A stretch of 64,000 nucleotides of DNA from Chryseobacterium viscerum (GCF_025949665.1 NZ_JAPDFT010000003.1:186001-250000); one strand, 5' to 3'; shown: positions 15,814 to 24,820, numbered from the stretch's first letter. Program-made: numbers and translations. The notes: generated from the letters alone by a model not told the origin.

Positions 15814-17943
15814 ATGAAAAAACTCCTATTAACTCTTACTGTTGCTGCTATATTCCAAAATGTATCAGCACAGGATATTACTTTAGATAAAATATATTCA
15901 GGATATTACCGTGGAAAAGGAATCGCAGGAATTACTTCCATGAAAAACGGAGAAAACTATCTTGTGATTGAACCAACTGGAATTGCAAAATATTCTTATA
16001 AAACTTCACAGAAAGAAGGAAATCTTGTGGACGGAAGATTTGAAAGCTATATTTTTTCTGATGATGAATCTAAAATCCTTTTACAGACAGGAAGCCAGCC
16101 TATTTACAGACATTCTTTCTTAGGAAAATTCGATGTAAAAGATTTAAAATCCGGAAAAGTAATCAGCCTCAATGAAGGTAAAACAGTTCAGGAGCCCACA
16201 TTTTCACCTGATGCTACAAAAGTGGCATTTATTTCTGACAACAATTTATTCTATCAGGACCTTAACTCAGGAAAAATCACACAGATTACTACTGACGGTA
16301 AAAAGAATTCAATACTGAATGGCTTGGCAGATTGGGTTTATGAGGAAGAATTCGGACATGCAAGACAATATGAATGGACGAAGAATTCTGATGCAATCGT
16401 ATTTGTAAAATCTGACGAAGGACAGGTACCGGAAATCTATATTCCCATCTACGGAAAAAGTCTTTACCCGGCTGAAATGCGCTATAAATACCCAAAAGCT
16501 GGCGAAAAAAACTCTGTGGTTTCAGCACAGCTCTACCGTCTTGATAACGGGAAAACAATGCAATTGAACTTAGGTTCTTTCAAAAACTACTATATCCCGA
16601 ATGTATTCCAGACTGCAAAAGCGGATGAAATTGTTTTAATTACTTCTGAGAGAATTCAGAATGCTTCAGATATTTTAAAAGTAAATACCAAAACAGGGGC
16701 AGTTCAGAAATTATTTACTGAAACGGATGACAAATGGATCGATACGGACAGCCCTACTCTGGAATTCCTTGAAGATGATTCTTTCCTTTGGGCTTCTGAA
16801 AGAGACGGAAATCGCCACCTTTACTGGTATGACAAAGATGGTAAGCTTAAAAAGCAGATCACAAAAGGAAACTGGGAAGTAACAGACTATTATGGTTTCA
16901 ATCCAAAATCGAAAGAAATCTTCGTTCAGACTACTGAAAAAGGAAGTATCAATAAGGTTGTTTCCAAAGTAAATATTGAAAACGGAAAATCTCAGCTGAT
17001 CTCCAATGCAGAAGGAAACAATTCTGCCAATTTCAGCAAGAATTATAATTATTTCATTGAAACTTCTTCTACAGCAGCAAAACCTTACACTTATGTTTTA
17101 AAAGACGGAAACGGGAAAGCGGTAAAAGAACTTCAGAACAACAATGATCAGTTACAGAAATTAAAAACAGATAATTTTGTTGAAAAAGAATTCATCACCA
17201 TTCCTAATGCTGTTGGTGATCAGATGAATGCATGGATTATGAAGCCTAAAAACTTTGATCCGAATAAAAAGTATCCTTTATTTATGTTCCAGTATTCCGG
17301 ACCGGGCTCTCAGCAGGTTACCAACTCATGGGATAACGGAAATGCAATGTGGTTCAATCATCTTGTTCAAAAAGGATATATCGTAGCTTGTGTAGACGGC
17401 CGTGGAACCGGGTACAAAGGAGCAAAATACAAGAAAGTAACGTATATGAATTTAGGAAAGTATGAGATTGAAGATCAGATCACTGCAGCGAAGTGGTTTG
17501 GAAACCAAACTTATGTTGACAAAAGCAGAATCGGAATGTTCGGATGGAGCTTCGGTGGTTATATGACCAGTCTGGCAATGACTAAAGGCGCAGATGTTTT
17601 CAAAATGGGAATTGCTGTAGCACCGGTAACCAACTGGAGATATTATGACTCCGTATACACGGAAAGATTTATGAGAACTCCTCAGGAAAACCCTGATGGA
17701 TATGATAAAAACTCTCCTACAGAATATGCAAACCTATTGAAAGGTAAATTCCTTCTGATTCACGGAACTGCAGATGACAATGTTCACTTTCAGAACTCTA
17801 TGGAATTCTCTGAAGCTTTGATTCAAAACAAAAAACAGTTTGATTTCATGGCTTACCCGGATAAAAACCACGGAATCTATGGAGGACAGACGAGACCACA
17901 GCTGTATCAGAAAATGACGGATTTCATCCTGAATAACTTATAA
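15814..17943 (+). CDS. Dipeptidyl-peptidase IV family S9 serine peptidase
   Basis: 709 residues from ATG 15814; a TTG 21 bases upstream is in frame but lies inside a promoter element. Signal peptide MKKLLLTLTVAAIFQNVSAQD, so periplasmic or outer-membrane facing. An N-terminal beta-propeller with DGN-type turns (about 30-470) precedes the alpha/beta hydrolase domain. The nucleophile elbow GWSFGGY places Ser579 (ATG numbering), with Asp in HGTADDNVH and His in DKNHGIYG completing the triad. The paired Glu region DWVYEEEFGH that binds the substrate amino terminus in DPP IV is visible. It removes Xaa-Pro dipeptides from peptides. Peptide transporters follow a few kb downstream. Confidence 0.94.
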   Translation: MKKLLLTLTVAAIFQNVSAQDITLDKIYSGYYRGKGIAGITSMKNGENYLVIEPTGIAKYSYKTSQKEGNLVDGRFESYIFSDDESKILLQTGSQPIYRHSFLGKFDVKDLKSGKVISLNEGKTVQEPTFSPDATKVAFISDNNLFYQDLNSGKITQITTDGKKNSILNGLADWVYEEEFGHARQYEWTKNSDAIVFVKSDEGQVPEIYIPIYGKSLYPAEMRYKYPKAGEKNSVVSAQLYRLDNGKTMQLNLGSFKNYYIPNVFQTAKADEIVLITSERIQNASDILKVNTKTGAVQKLFTETDDKWIDTDSPTLEFLEDDSFLWASERDGNRHLYWYDKDGKLKKQITKGNWEVTDYYGFNPKSKEIFVQTTEKGSINKVVSKVNIENGKSQLISNAEGNNSANFSKNYNYFIETSSTAAKPYTYVLKDGNGKAVKELQNNNDQLQKLKTDNFVEKEFITIPNAVGDQMNAWIMKPKNFDPNKKYPLFMFQYSGPGSQQVTNSWDNGNAMWFNHLVQKGYIVACVDGRGTGYKGAKYKKVTYMNLGKYEIEDQITAAKWFGNQTYVDKSRIGMFGWSFGGYMTSLAMTKGADVFKMGIAVAPVTNWRYYDSVYTERFMRTPQENPDGYDKNSPTEYANLLKGKFLLIHGTADDNVHFQNSMEFSEALIQNKKQFDFMAYPDKNHGIYGGQTRPQLYQKMTDFILNNL

Positions 17944-17968
17944 GGATTATAATTATATCTAAATAAAA

Positions 17969-17999
17969 AAACCTTTCAGAAGTTCTGAAAGGTTTTTTA
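17969..17999. terminator. Bidirectional terminator between DPP IV and the GLPGLI gene
   Basis: AAACCTTTCAGA (17969-17980) pairs with TCTGAAAGGTTT (17984-17995) around AGT, with A and T runs on either side. The flanking genes converge here. Confidence 0.85.
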
Positions 18000-18009
18000 G
18001 TGGGATTCG

Positions 18010-18834
18010 TTAAGGATATTTTACAGCTTTATCCAATTCTATAGGATTATTAAAAGATTTTATTTTTTTTCTTTCGTTGGCTTCGGCGGGTTTCAACTGT
18101 TCTTTGGAGAGAACAGTGCCATCATCAAGCAGTAACTTTTTTCCTTCAGGTAGCGCAAGCCTTCCATTCATTATATATTTAAAAGGACTCTCATATAATT
18201 CTAATTTCAATTTATCCAGTTTAGCCTGATTAACGGGAATTGCTCTGGAAATAGAGTTTTCTAACGAAACCTGTTTATAATCCTCTGTAATCTTTTCGCT
18301 CTTTATAATTTTGAAATGGTAATCTTTTTTTATGTCATACAACTCTACAATGAGCCCTGGTAATCCATTAAATTTATAGGGACCATAAGGAATGGGGATA
18401 TCCTTAGAAAACCATGCTACCCAACTTCTTCCTCCAAATTGGGTTGTTGCCTTTTGAAGATGAAGTTCATCAACTATCTTGATACTATCAGTAATTTTCC
18501 AGTTCTGTTCAGCCTTTCCATCAATTTTATAAAAATTCACATCTCCTATATATTCATAGTTTTGATATTCATTAGTATTATTTTTTTTAATCAGAAATGA
18601 AGTCTGTTTATACCCTTTAAATCCATATTGATTTTTAGTCGCAAATATTGAATCATTGATATAATATATTCTATTATAATATTTCATTTCATCTTTAGAA
18701 ATATCCAGATTAAAATTTTCTTTGATAAGATTTTTTGAAGTGGAGTCTTTCTTAGATACAACATCATATACAAATCTGTTGCTTTGAGCAAAACAGGTGA
18801 ATGTTCCCAACAATAAAAATAATAGTTTTTTCAT
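18010..18834 (-). CDS. GLPGLI family protein
   Basis: 274 residues with signal peptide MKKLLFLLLGTFTCFAQ. The family signature FNGLPGLIVEL is at about residues 116-126, preceded by the W-containing strand SWVAWFSKDIPIPYGPYK. GLPGLI proteins are Bacteroidetes-specific, exported, and of unknown biochemical function. Here it is the last gene of a minus-strand set: Cys-rich peptide, VKOR-thioredoxin oxidase, GLPGLI, with 8 bases to the oxidase stop side. That placement suggests a role with the peptide or its export, which is inference. Confidence 0.9.
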   Translation of the reverse strand: MKKLLFLLLGTFTCFAQSNRFVYDVVSKKDSTSKNLIKENFNLDISKDEMKYYNRIYYINDSIFATKNQYGFKGYKQTSFLIKKNNTNEYQNYEYIGDVNFYKIDGKAEQNWKITDSIKIVDELHLQKATTQFGGRSWVAWFSKDIPIPYGPYKFNGLPGLIVELYDIKKDYHFKIIKSEKITEDYKQVSLENSISRAIPVNQAKLDKLKLELYESPFKYIMNGRLALPEGKKLLLDDGTVLSKEQLKPAEANERKKIKSFNNPIELDKAVKYP

Positions 18835-18842
18835 AGTTTAAT

Positions 18843-20351
18843 TTAGTCAATCATTTCAGATAAGAAATATTCTAAATCGGCTCTGTCATATTCTATAGGG
18901 TATTGATAACCATTGATAAAAATATCCGGTGTAAAATTAATATCATTTATCTTTCTCCATTTTTTCTGATTATTTAAGATAGTAATGACATTTTCTTGAT
19001 TTTTAAACAAATGAGAATATTTATTATTCCATTTATCTATCCCATTTTTATCTGTTCTTATATTATACCACTCTTCCAAAGCTACAAAAAATGTGGTTTT
19101 ATCTTCCGAATTTTCATAAATGCTGGCCATATTTATGTAGGTGGAACGTAATTCTTCAGAAAAATTATCCAGATCTGCATCTAATACCAGTCGAATATTA
19201 ATTTTATTACTGTAGTTATATATGATCCTCATGAATGTAGGATAAAATTCCTTACAATATTTACATGAAGGATTTGTCACTAAAACTAGTGTTAAACTGG
19301 AATCCGAAGTTCCAAAATTAAATGAACTTAAAAAATCATCATTAAGTGTTTTCTTTTGAATTGCAAGATTATTTCTAAAGAATGTGTAATTCTTTTTAAA
19401 CCTTGAACTTTTTATAATCTCTTCTTTCAGTTTACTATTCCAGTTTATTTTTTCCTTTAAATAAAGAAGAAACAAAGCAGATGCCGAAATAAATAACGCA
19501 TACAAAATAATAGAAAATAGATTGATCTTTGCTAATGGATTGGGTAAAAAAAGCAAAAGAGCCAGTTGAGCATAAACACAAAGTATAATACCAATACAAA
19601 CTGGACATAGCTTTTTAATAACAATCATCTGGTAGTACAATGAAACAAATGAGATGGGTATAAACAAATAAAATATATATTTGTATATAAAATAATAAAA
19701 ACTCAGATCTTTATATATAGCTAAAACTATAAAACTAATAATTTGAGAGAAAAAGAATAATAAAGAGATCTCAGATATATCAAAAAATTTCCATTTCTTA
19801 TAATTAAATACATAATCACAATCTGTTTTCAACATTTTATTCTGACATACCCCTAAAGGTATAATTGTTCCTTTGCCATGAGTTTTTTTATAAGCTTCAT
19901 AAGAAAGGAAAATTCCTAAAAATGACAGCGATAAAAATGTTATTCCCGTATAAAAGAAAGAAAAATCCAATAATAAAACAGATAATACGAGAGCACCTAA
20001 TAAAAGAATACTCCATAAAAAGAGGCTATTTTTCTTCTTTTCATTATAAAAACTTTCTGATTTGTCAACTAATAAAACAACATTCGATGTTGAGAGATCA
20101 TAATTTTTTTTGTCTTCTAATGTAAAATCTCCGTCATTGATTGAAAGAAAGTTTTTAGGTAGCAGCTCAACATCTTCTTCATCTATTTCAAAAATTGAAC
20201 AATCAATATTAAAAAAATGTAGTGTATCGGAAAAAGACAGAATATTAGGAAATTCCGGATGACCATTTAATTGGTATTCAAACTCAGTCTTATCAATATG
20301 GATATCAACAAGATTTAAATAGTTTGTTAATATATTAATATTTTTCTTCAT
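18843..20351 (-). CDS. C39-like / VKOR / thioredoxin fusion, putative disulfide-forming oxidase
   Basis: 502 residues. Residues 1-80 resemble the peptidase C39 fold (HPEFPNILSFSDTLHFFNID) but no catalytic Cys-containing QxxDCG motif is present. Residues about 110-300 form 5-6 membrane segments with the VKOR active site CPVC at 249-252 and loop Cys169 and Cys178. The C-terminal domain is thioredoxin-like with CKYC at 363-366 and the cis-Pro segment TPDIF at 474-478. VKOR-thioredoxin fusions oxidise cysteines of exported proteins using quinone. The gene directly follows a Cys-rich peptide gene across a hairpin, so that peptide is the likely substrate. It is AT-richer than its neighbours. Confidence 0.85.
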   Translation of the reverse strand: MKKNINILTNYLNLVDIHIDKTEFEYQLNGHPEFPNILSFSDTLHFFNIDCSIFEIDEEDVELLPKNFLSINDGDFTLEDKKNYDLSTSNVVLLVDKSESFYNEKKKNSLFLWSILLLGALVLSVLLLDFSFFYTGITFLSLSFLGIFLSYEAYKKTHGKGTIIPLGVCQNKMLKTDCDYVFNYKKWKFFDISEISLLFFFSQIISFIVLAIYKDLSFYYFIYKYIFYLFIPISFVSLYYQMIVIKKLCPVCIGIILCVYAQLALLLFLPNPLAKINLFSIILYALFISASALFLLYLKEKINWNSKLKEEIIKSSRFKKNYTFFRNNLAIQKKTLNDDFLSSFNFGTSDSSLTLVLVTNPSCKYCKEFYPTFMRIIYNYSNKINIRLVLDADLDNFSEELRSTYINMASIYENSEDKTTFFVALEEWYNIRTDKNGIDKWNNKYSHLFKNQENVITILNNQKKWRKINDINFTPDIFINGYQYPIEYDRADLEYFLSEMID

Positions 20352-20364
20352 AAGTACTTAAAAA

Positions 20365-20394
20365 TAATCAGCAATGAAATTTCATTGCTGATTA
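20365..20394 (-). terminator. Hairpin between peptide and oxidase genes (terminator or attenuator)
   Basis: TAATCAGCAATGAAA at 20365-20379 is a perfect 15-base inverted repeat with 20380-20394. On the minus strand it is followed by TTATTTTT. It lies 13 bases past the peptide stop and 13 bases before the oxidase start, so partial readthrough would lower oxidase relative to peptide. Confidence 0.8.
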
Positions 20395-20407
20395 CGATTT
20401 TTAATTT

Positions 20408-20602
20408 TTAGTTACAACATCCTCCTCCGCATCTTGCACTACCGTCTCCAGCGCAGCCGGCTTGTACGCAACCACACTCTACTTCACCACCACCGATTCC
20501 GATAGAAGTTCCTCCTCCGTTTCCTATTTTCCCTCCTTTAAGTGATCTTAACTCATTTCTGGATAGACTTGCTTTCTTCATTTTCAAAGAATTGTTTTTC
20601 AT
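20408..20602 (-). CDS. Double-glycine leader peptide with Cys/Gly-rich core (RiPP or bacteriocin-like precursor)
   Basis: 64 residues. The leader MKKASLSRNELRSLKGG (8-24; the ATG at residue 1 adds seven residues) ends in GG at 23-24, the usual cleavage site of C39-type export peptidases. The 40-residue core is about 40% Gly with six Cys at 43, 45, 50, 58, 62 and 63, enough for three disulfides. The LSRxELxxLKGG leader is of the type seen on Bacteroidetes natural-product precursors. The neighbouring VKOR-thioredoxin gene supplies a plausible maturase. No lanthionine, radical SAM or ABC transporter gene is adjacent. Activity (bacteriocin, signal or other) is unknown. Confidence 0.85.
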   Translation of the reverse strand: MKNNSLKMKKASLSRNELRSLKGGKIGNGGGTSIGIGGGEVECGCVQAGCAGDGSARCGGGCCN

Positions 20603-20641
20603 AATGTTTTAATTAAATATTCTGTGTCATTATTGACTTTT

Positions 20642-20649
20642 CAAAACTA
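20642..20649 (-). promoter_or_regulatory. Bacteroidetes -7 element for the peptide gene
   Basis: On the minus strand TAGTTTTG matches TAnnTTTG, 39 bases upstream of the peptide ATG. The -33 match is poor, which could mean an activator is needed. Confidence 0.5.
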
Positions 20650-20704
20650 TAAATTAAAACCTCCAATAAGATAAATAGATCAGGCATTTTTTTGGCAAAT
20701 TTCT

Positions 20705-20728
20705 TGCAGAACATGTACATGTTTTGCA
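20705..20728. promoter_or_regulatory. Palindromic operator candidate between peptide and HTH regulator
   Basis: A perfect 14-base palindrome AACATGTACATGTT (20710-20723) is extended by TGCA on each side with one mismatched pair, giving a 24-base near-palindrome. It sits 24 bases before the divergent HTH regulator and about 100 bases before the peptide gene. It is the natural candidate site for that regulator. Confidence 0.65.
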
Positions 20729-20752
20729 TATTTGTAATAGACATTAAGAATC

Positions 20753-21121
20753 ATGAAGCAAGAAAAACTAAAAAACCTAAGGAAACTCAAAGGCATCTCT
20801 CAAGAGAAGATGGCAAGAATTTTATCTACTGATCCTTCAAATTATTCCAGAAAAGAACGGGGTGAAGTAAGGATACATGAAGAAGAATGGAAGAAAATAG
20901 CTGAGGCTCTCAACGTTCCTATTTCTGAGATTAAAGAAGAGGACGAAAGACTAGTAAGTAGTAAAAATTCCACTTTCAAAGACACATCTCAATATCAGTA
21001 CACACAAAATCTCAATTACTCATTAATTGAAAACTTACAAGACTATATTGGTTTTCTAAAACAAAAGATTCACGAATTAAAAGAAGAAAATCAAGTATTA
21101 AAATCTCAAAATGGTTTTTAG
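20753..21121 (+). CDS. XRE-type HTH regulator with C-terminal coiled coil
   Basis: 122 residues. The N-terminal 60 residues are a Cro/XRE HTH: LKNLRKLKGISQEKMARILSTDPSNYSRKERGEV, with recognition helix around DPSNYSRKE. The C-terminus (about 90-120) is helical with a KQKIHELKEENQVLK heptad-like pattern, likely for dimerisation. It is divergent from the peptide precursor and has a long palindrome in the shared upstream region, so it probably controls the peptide locus or itself. Own terminator at 21156. Confidence 0.88.
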   Translation: MKQEKLKNLRKLKGISQEKMARILSTDPSNYSRKERGEVRIHEEEWKKIAEALNVPISEIKEEDERLVSSKNSTFKDTSQYQYTQNLNYSLIENLQDYIGFLKQKIHELKEENQVLKSQNGF

Positions 21122-21155
21122 GTGAGAATTATATTATGATTTATGAACAATTAAC

Positions 21156-21189
21156 GTCCCTTTCAGTTTTCCTGAAAGGGACTTTTTTA
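21156..21189 (+). terminator. Terminator after the HTH regulator
   Basis: GTCCCTTTCAG (21156-21166) pairs perfectly with CTGAAAGGGAC (21172-21182), loop TTTTC, followed by a T run. Confidence 0.9.
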
Positions 21190-21248
21190 TTTATTTCATT
21201 AATCATTTAGGCAAGTATTATTTATTTTATCAATTAAAATTAAAAACC

Positions 21249-21256
21249 TATTTTTG
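21249..21256 (+). promoter_or_regulatory. Bacteroidetes -7 element for the first POT transporter
   Basis: TATTTTTG matches TAnnTTTG and overlaps the in-frame TTG at 21254, arguing for the ATG at 21278 as the true start. Confidence 0.5.
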
Positions 21257-21277
21257 GGAAATTTGAAAATTGAATAT

Positions 21278-22933
21278 ATGAAGACTAAACATCCTAAAGG
21301 GCTTCCCTTCCTCTTTTTTACAGAAATGTGGGAGCGTTTCGGGTATTACCTGATTCTTGGAATCTTTGTTCTGTACGTTATTGAACCTACGGGTATGAAA
21401 GGCGGACTTGGGCTTCCGGATAAAACTGCTGATGACATTTTCGGAACTTACATTGCCTTAACTTATCTGACTCCCTTTATTGGTGGGTTCCTGGCAGACA
21501 GAGTTTTAGGATATATTAAATCTATTTATCTGGGAGGCTTTTTAATGGCTGCCGGATATATAGGAATGGGTGTGTTTAAAGATTTGCCTCTGTTTTATGC
21601 TTCATTGGCATTAATTATTATTGGAAATGGTTTCTTTAAACCTACTATCTCAACACTATTAGGGAACCTTTATTCTGAGGAACCTTATAAAGCTAATAAA
21701 GATTCCGGGTATAATATTTTCTACATGGGAATTAATATCGGAGCATTTATCTGTAACATTATTGCTGCATTTATGCGTAATAAATTTGGCTGGGGTGAGG
21801 CTTTCATCACTGCCGGAGTGGGAATGCTTATCGGTATGGTGATTTTTACTATCGGAAGAAAACATTATATCCATGCTGCACAGATGAAACCTGTACAGGA
21901 AGGAGATACCAAACTTTCGGAAATTATGCTTAAAGTATTTGTTCCTGCCATTATTGCCGGAGCAATAGGCTGGTTTGTTCCTAACAACATTTTTGGAAGT
22001 GACAGTACAGATGCCTTTATTTTTGCCTGTGTACCTGTAATTTACTTTTATGCCTCTCTTTACTTTAAAGCTAAACCTGACGAAAAAGCTTCCATTGGAG
22101 CATTACTTTCTGTTTTCCTGATCAGTATGTTCTTCTGGGCTGTTTTCAAACAGAATGGTACCGCTTTAACGAGATGGGCGAATTATTATACGGACAGAAG
22201 TGTTCCTGCTTCTCTTGAAAAACCACTGGAAGGAATTTATATGGTGGATGGCAAGAGCTATGAGGACAAAGAAACACCGGTTTACGATAATCAATTCCGT
22301 TCCCAAAAAGATGATAACGGAGAGACTAAGAAAGAAATGGGGAAAGATGTTTATTTCAAAAACATTTCTCCTGAACAGCGTGCTGCTCTTGAGAAGAACC
22401 CTGAGAATAAAGTATACCTATACAATACGGAATTATTCCAGTCTATCAATCCGTTCTGGGTTATTGCACTCACTCCGGTGATCGTTGGGTTCTGGGCATT
22501 GTTGAGAAGAAAAGGAAAAGAGCCTTTAACGCCTACCAAGATTGTTTTAGGACTATTTATTTCCGGACTTTCATGCCTGGTAATGGTTTTAGCAGTGGTA
22601 GCGGGAGATAACGGAGCTGTAAAAGTATCTCCTCTATGGCTTGTTGCCAGCTATGGAGTAATTACCATCGGGGAATTATGTTTGTCTCCAATGGGACTTT
22701 CCTTTGTATCCAAACTCTCTCCTGCAAGGATCACCGCGTTGATGATGGGAGGATTCTTCCTGGCCAACTCTGTGGGAAATAAGCTTTCCGGAATCCTGGC
22801 AAGTACGTGGTATAATTACGAAAACAAGACGAATTATTTCCTTGTAAACTTCGGTTTGTTAATATTTGCTACACTTTTAGGTCTTTCTATGTTAAAAAGA
22901 CTGAACAAAATTATGAAGGAAAAAGGACATTAA
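21278..22933 (+). CDS. POT-family proton-dependent oligopeptide transporter (first of three)
   Basis: 551 residues from ATG 21278 (MKTKHPKGLPF). The PTR2 signature is clear: FFTEMWERFGYYLI near the N-terminus with the ExxER-type motif, and the FYMGINIGAF helix. About 12-14 membrane segments. A hydrophilic insert of about 75 residues (YYTDRSVPASLEKP to NTELFQ) separates the later helices and is not in the other two copies. These transporters import di- and tripeptides with protons. First of three paralogues in tandem; DPP IV upstream could supply dipeptides. Terminated individually. Confidence 0.93.
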   Translation: MKTKHPKGLPFLFFTEMWERFGYYLILGIFVLYVIEPTGMKGGLGLPDKTADDIFGTYIALTYLTPFIGGFLADRVLGYIKSIYLGGFLMAAGYIGMGVFKDLPLFYASLALIIIGNGFFKPTISTLLGNLYSEEPYKANKDSGYNIFYMGINIGAFICNIIAAFMRNKFGWGEAFITAGVGMLIGMVIFTIGRKHYIHAAQMKPVQEGDTKLSEIMLKVFVPAIIAGAIGWFVPNNIFGSDSTDAFIFACVPVIYFYASLYFKAKPDEKASIGALLSVFLISMFFWAVFKQNGTALTRWANYYTDRSVPASLEKPLEGIYMVDGKSYEDKETPVYDNQFRSQKDDNGETKKEMGKDVYFKNISPEQRAALEKNPENKVYLYNTELFQSINPFWVIALTPVIVGFWALLRRKGKEPLTPTKIVLGLFISGLSCLVMVLAVVAGDNGAVKVSPLWLVASYGVITIGELCLSPMGLSFVSKLSPARITALMMGGFFLANSVGNKLSGILASTWYNYENKTNYFLVNFGLLIFATLLGLSMLKRLNKIMKEKGH

Positions 22934-22956
22934 TCCTTGATATTATAAAGATTAGC

Positions 22957-22987
22957 AAGCTGCGGATTAGTTCCGCAGCTTTTTTAT
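22957..22987 (+). terminator. Terminator after the first POT transporter
   Basis: AAGCTGCGGA (22957-22966) pairs with TCCGCAGCTT (22972-22981) around TTAGT, followed by a T run. Confidence 0.9.
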
Positions 22988-23007
22988 TTAAAAATAAAAT
23001 TAAAACC

Positions 23008-23037
23008 TTGCCAAAAACCTAAAATAAACTATATTTG
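23008..23037 (+). promoter_or_regulatory. Full Bacteroidetes promoter for the second POT transporter
   Basis: TTG at 23008-23010 (-33) and TATATTTG at 23030-23037 (-7) are separated by exactly 19 bases, the consensus spacing. The ATG follows 28 bases later. Confidence 0.7.
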
Positions 23038-23065
23038 TCAGTCTTAACAAAAATTAACAATAGAA

Positions 23066-24820
23066 ATGGATAATATTGAAGCATTGAGTCCGAAACCGGA
23101 TGAATTTGTAGAGAATAAGAATTCCAGGCATCCTAAAGGATTATGGGTTCTTTTCGGAACAGAAATGTGGGAGCGTTTCAACTTTTATGGAATGAGAGCA
23201 CTTTTGACGCTCTTCATGGTAAATTCCTTATTAATAAAAGAAGCTGATGCTGCAATCATCTATGGTGGATTTCTAGCGTTATGTTATTTAACACCTCTTT
23301 TAGGAGGATTTATTGCTGATAAGTATATCGGAAACAGATTCGCTATCATCATTGGTGGATCATTAATGGCTATTGGCCAGTTTTTATTATTTATCAGTGC
23401 TTCAACTTTCTCAGCAGACATTGGAAGTGCTAAACTGATTATGTGGCTGGCATTATTCGTTATCATTTTTGGTAATGGATTCTTCAAACCGAATATTTCC
23501 TCAATGGTAGGAAGTCTTTATCCAAAGCAGGAAAAATCTAAACTGGATTCTGCTTTTACCATTTTCTATATGGGGATCAACATTGGAGCATTCTTGGGTC
23601 AGTTTATCTGTCCATACGTAGGAGACGTAAAAGATGCTGCAACCGGAGTAAGAGATATCTTCGCTTTCAAATGGGGATTCTTAGCTGCTTCTATTGCGAT
23701 GGTAATCGGAACAATAACATTCTTTATCCTTAAAAACAAATATGTAGTAACCCCTGAAGGAAGACCTATCGGAGGATTGCCAAAAAATAATACAAGTGCA
23801 GATTTTGAAGAAGGAGAAACTCAAACAGCAAAATTCTCAGGGATGTCCTTAGGAATTACTGTAGGTATATTTGTTGCTCTATTCTTTGTATTCAGATATT
23901 TACTTGTAGGAGAACTTGGGTTCAACTCAGTGGAAATGGGACAAATGATCAAAGGAATTATTTATCCTTTCATCTATTCAGCAGGTATTTCTCTTGCCTT
24001 CCTGATTATGTCTTCTGCAGAAAACAAGGTTGAAAGACAAAGAATCTGGGTAATCTATATCGTATCATTCTTTATTATTTTCTTCTGGGCAGCATTCGAG
24101 CAGGCAGGATCTTCATTAACATTTATCGCAGATAACCAGACTGACAGAAACATTTTCGGATGGAATATGCCTCCTTCAATGGTTCAGATCTTTAACGGAA
24201 TTTTCGTAGTTCTATTAGCTGTTCCTTTCAGTTTGTGTTGGGATAAACTAAGAGCAAAAGGAAAAGAACCGGTATCTCCGTTCAAACAAGCAATGGGATT
24301 GGCATTAATCGCTCTTTCTTATTTCATCATTGCACACAATGTAAAAGATCTTGGAAACTCAGGATTATTAGCAATCAAATGGTTAATGTTACTATATTTC
24401 ATCCAGACTTGTGGTGAGCTTTGTCTTTCTCCAATTGGTTTATCATTGGTTGGTAAGCTTGCTCCGAAAAGATTTGCTTCATTATTATACGGTGTTTTCT
24501 TCATTTCTAACGCAGCTGGTTATGCATTAGCTGGTTCATTAGGAGCACTGATCCCTGCAACAGGTGATAAATTCAAGAAAGCTGAAGAACTGGGAGTTAA
24601 TTTACAGGATGTTTTGGATAAAAAAGTAACACTGACAGCTGATCAGGTAGCAGCTTTCGATAAAGCCCAGCTTCCATTACATAACCCTACTTTTGTAGGA
24701 TTTGAAATTCACAATCTATTTGAATTCTTCATGGTATTCGTAGTACTTTGTGGTATTGCTTCTGTAATTTTAGGTTTAATTTCACCTATCTTAAAGAAAA
24801 TGATGCATGGTGTAAACTAA
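23066..24820 (+). CDS. POT-family oligopeptide transporter (second)
   Basis: 584 residues. GTEMWERFNFYGMRALL is the PTR2 N-terminal signature, and FYMGINIGAFLGQF the second. About 12-14 membrane helices are visible, with a 50-residue polar loop before the last helix pair (KFKKAEELGVNLQD region). Predicted inner-membrane proton-coupled di/tripeptide importer. It has its own promoter and terminator, so it is regulated separately from its neighbours despite the tandem arrangement. Confidence 0.93.
   Translation: MDNIEALSPKPDEFVENKNSRHPKGLWVLFGTEMWERFNFYGMRALLTLFMVNSLLIKEADAAIIYGGFLALCYLTPLLGGFIADKYIGNRFAIIIGGSLMAIGQFLLFISASTFSADIGSAKLIMWLALFVIIFGNGFFKPNISSMVGSLYPKQEKSKLDSAFTIFYMGINIGAFLGQFICPYVGDVKDAATGVRDIFAFKWGFLAASIAMVIGTITFFILKNKYVVTPEGRPIGGLPKNNTSADFEEGETQTAKFSGMSLGITVGIFVALFFVFRYLLVGELGFNSVEMGQMIKGIIYPFIYSAGISLAFLIMSSAENKVERQRIWVIYIVSFFIIFFWAAFEQAGSSLTFIADNQTDRNIFGWNMPPSMVQIFNGIFVVLLAVPFSLCWDKLRAKGKEPVSPFKQAMGLALIALSYFIIAHNVKDLGNSGLLAIKWLMLLYFIQTCGELCLSPIGLSLVGKLAPKRFASLLYGVFFISNAAGYALAGSLGALIPATGDKFKKAEELGVNLQDVLDKKVTLTADQVAAFDKAQLPLHNPTFVGFEIHNLFEFFMVFVVLCGIASVILGLISPILKKMMHGVN

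Noticed and set aside
20408..20602. Peptide as a lanthipeptide precursor
   Set aside because: The core has Cys but few Ser/Thr for lanthionine rings, and no LanB/LanC/LanM-type gene is nearby; disulfides via the VKOR gene fit better.
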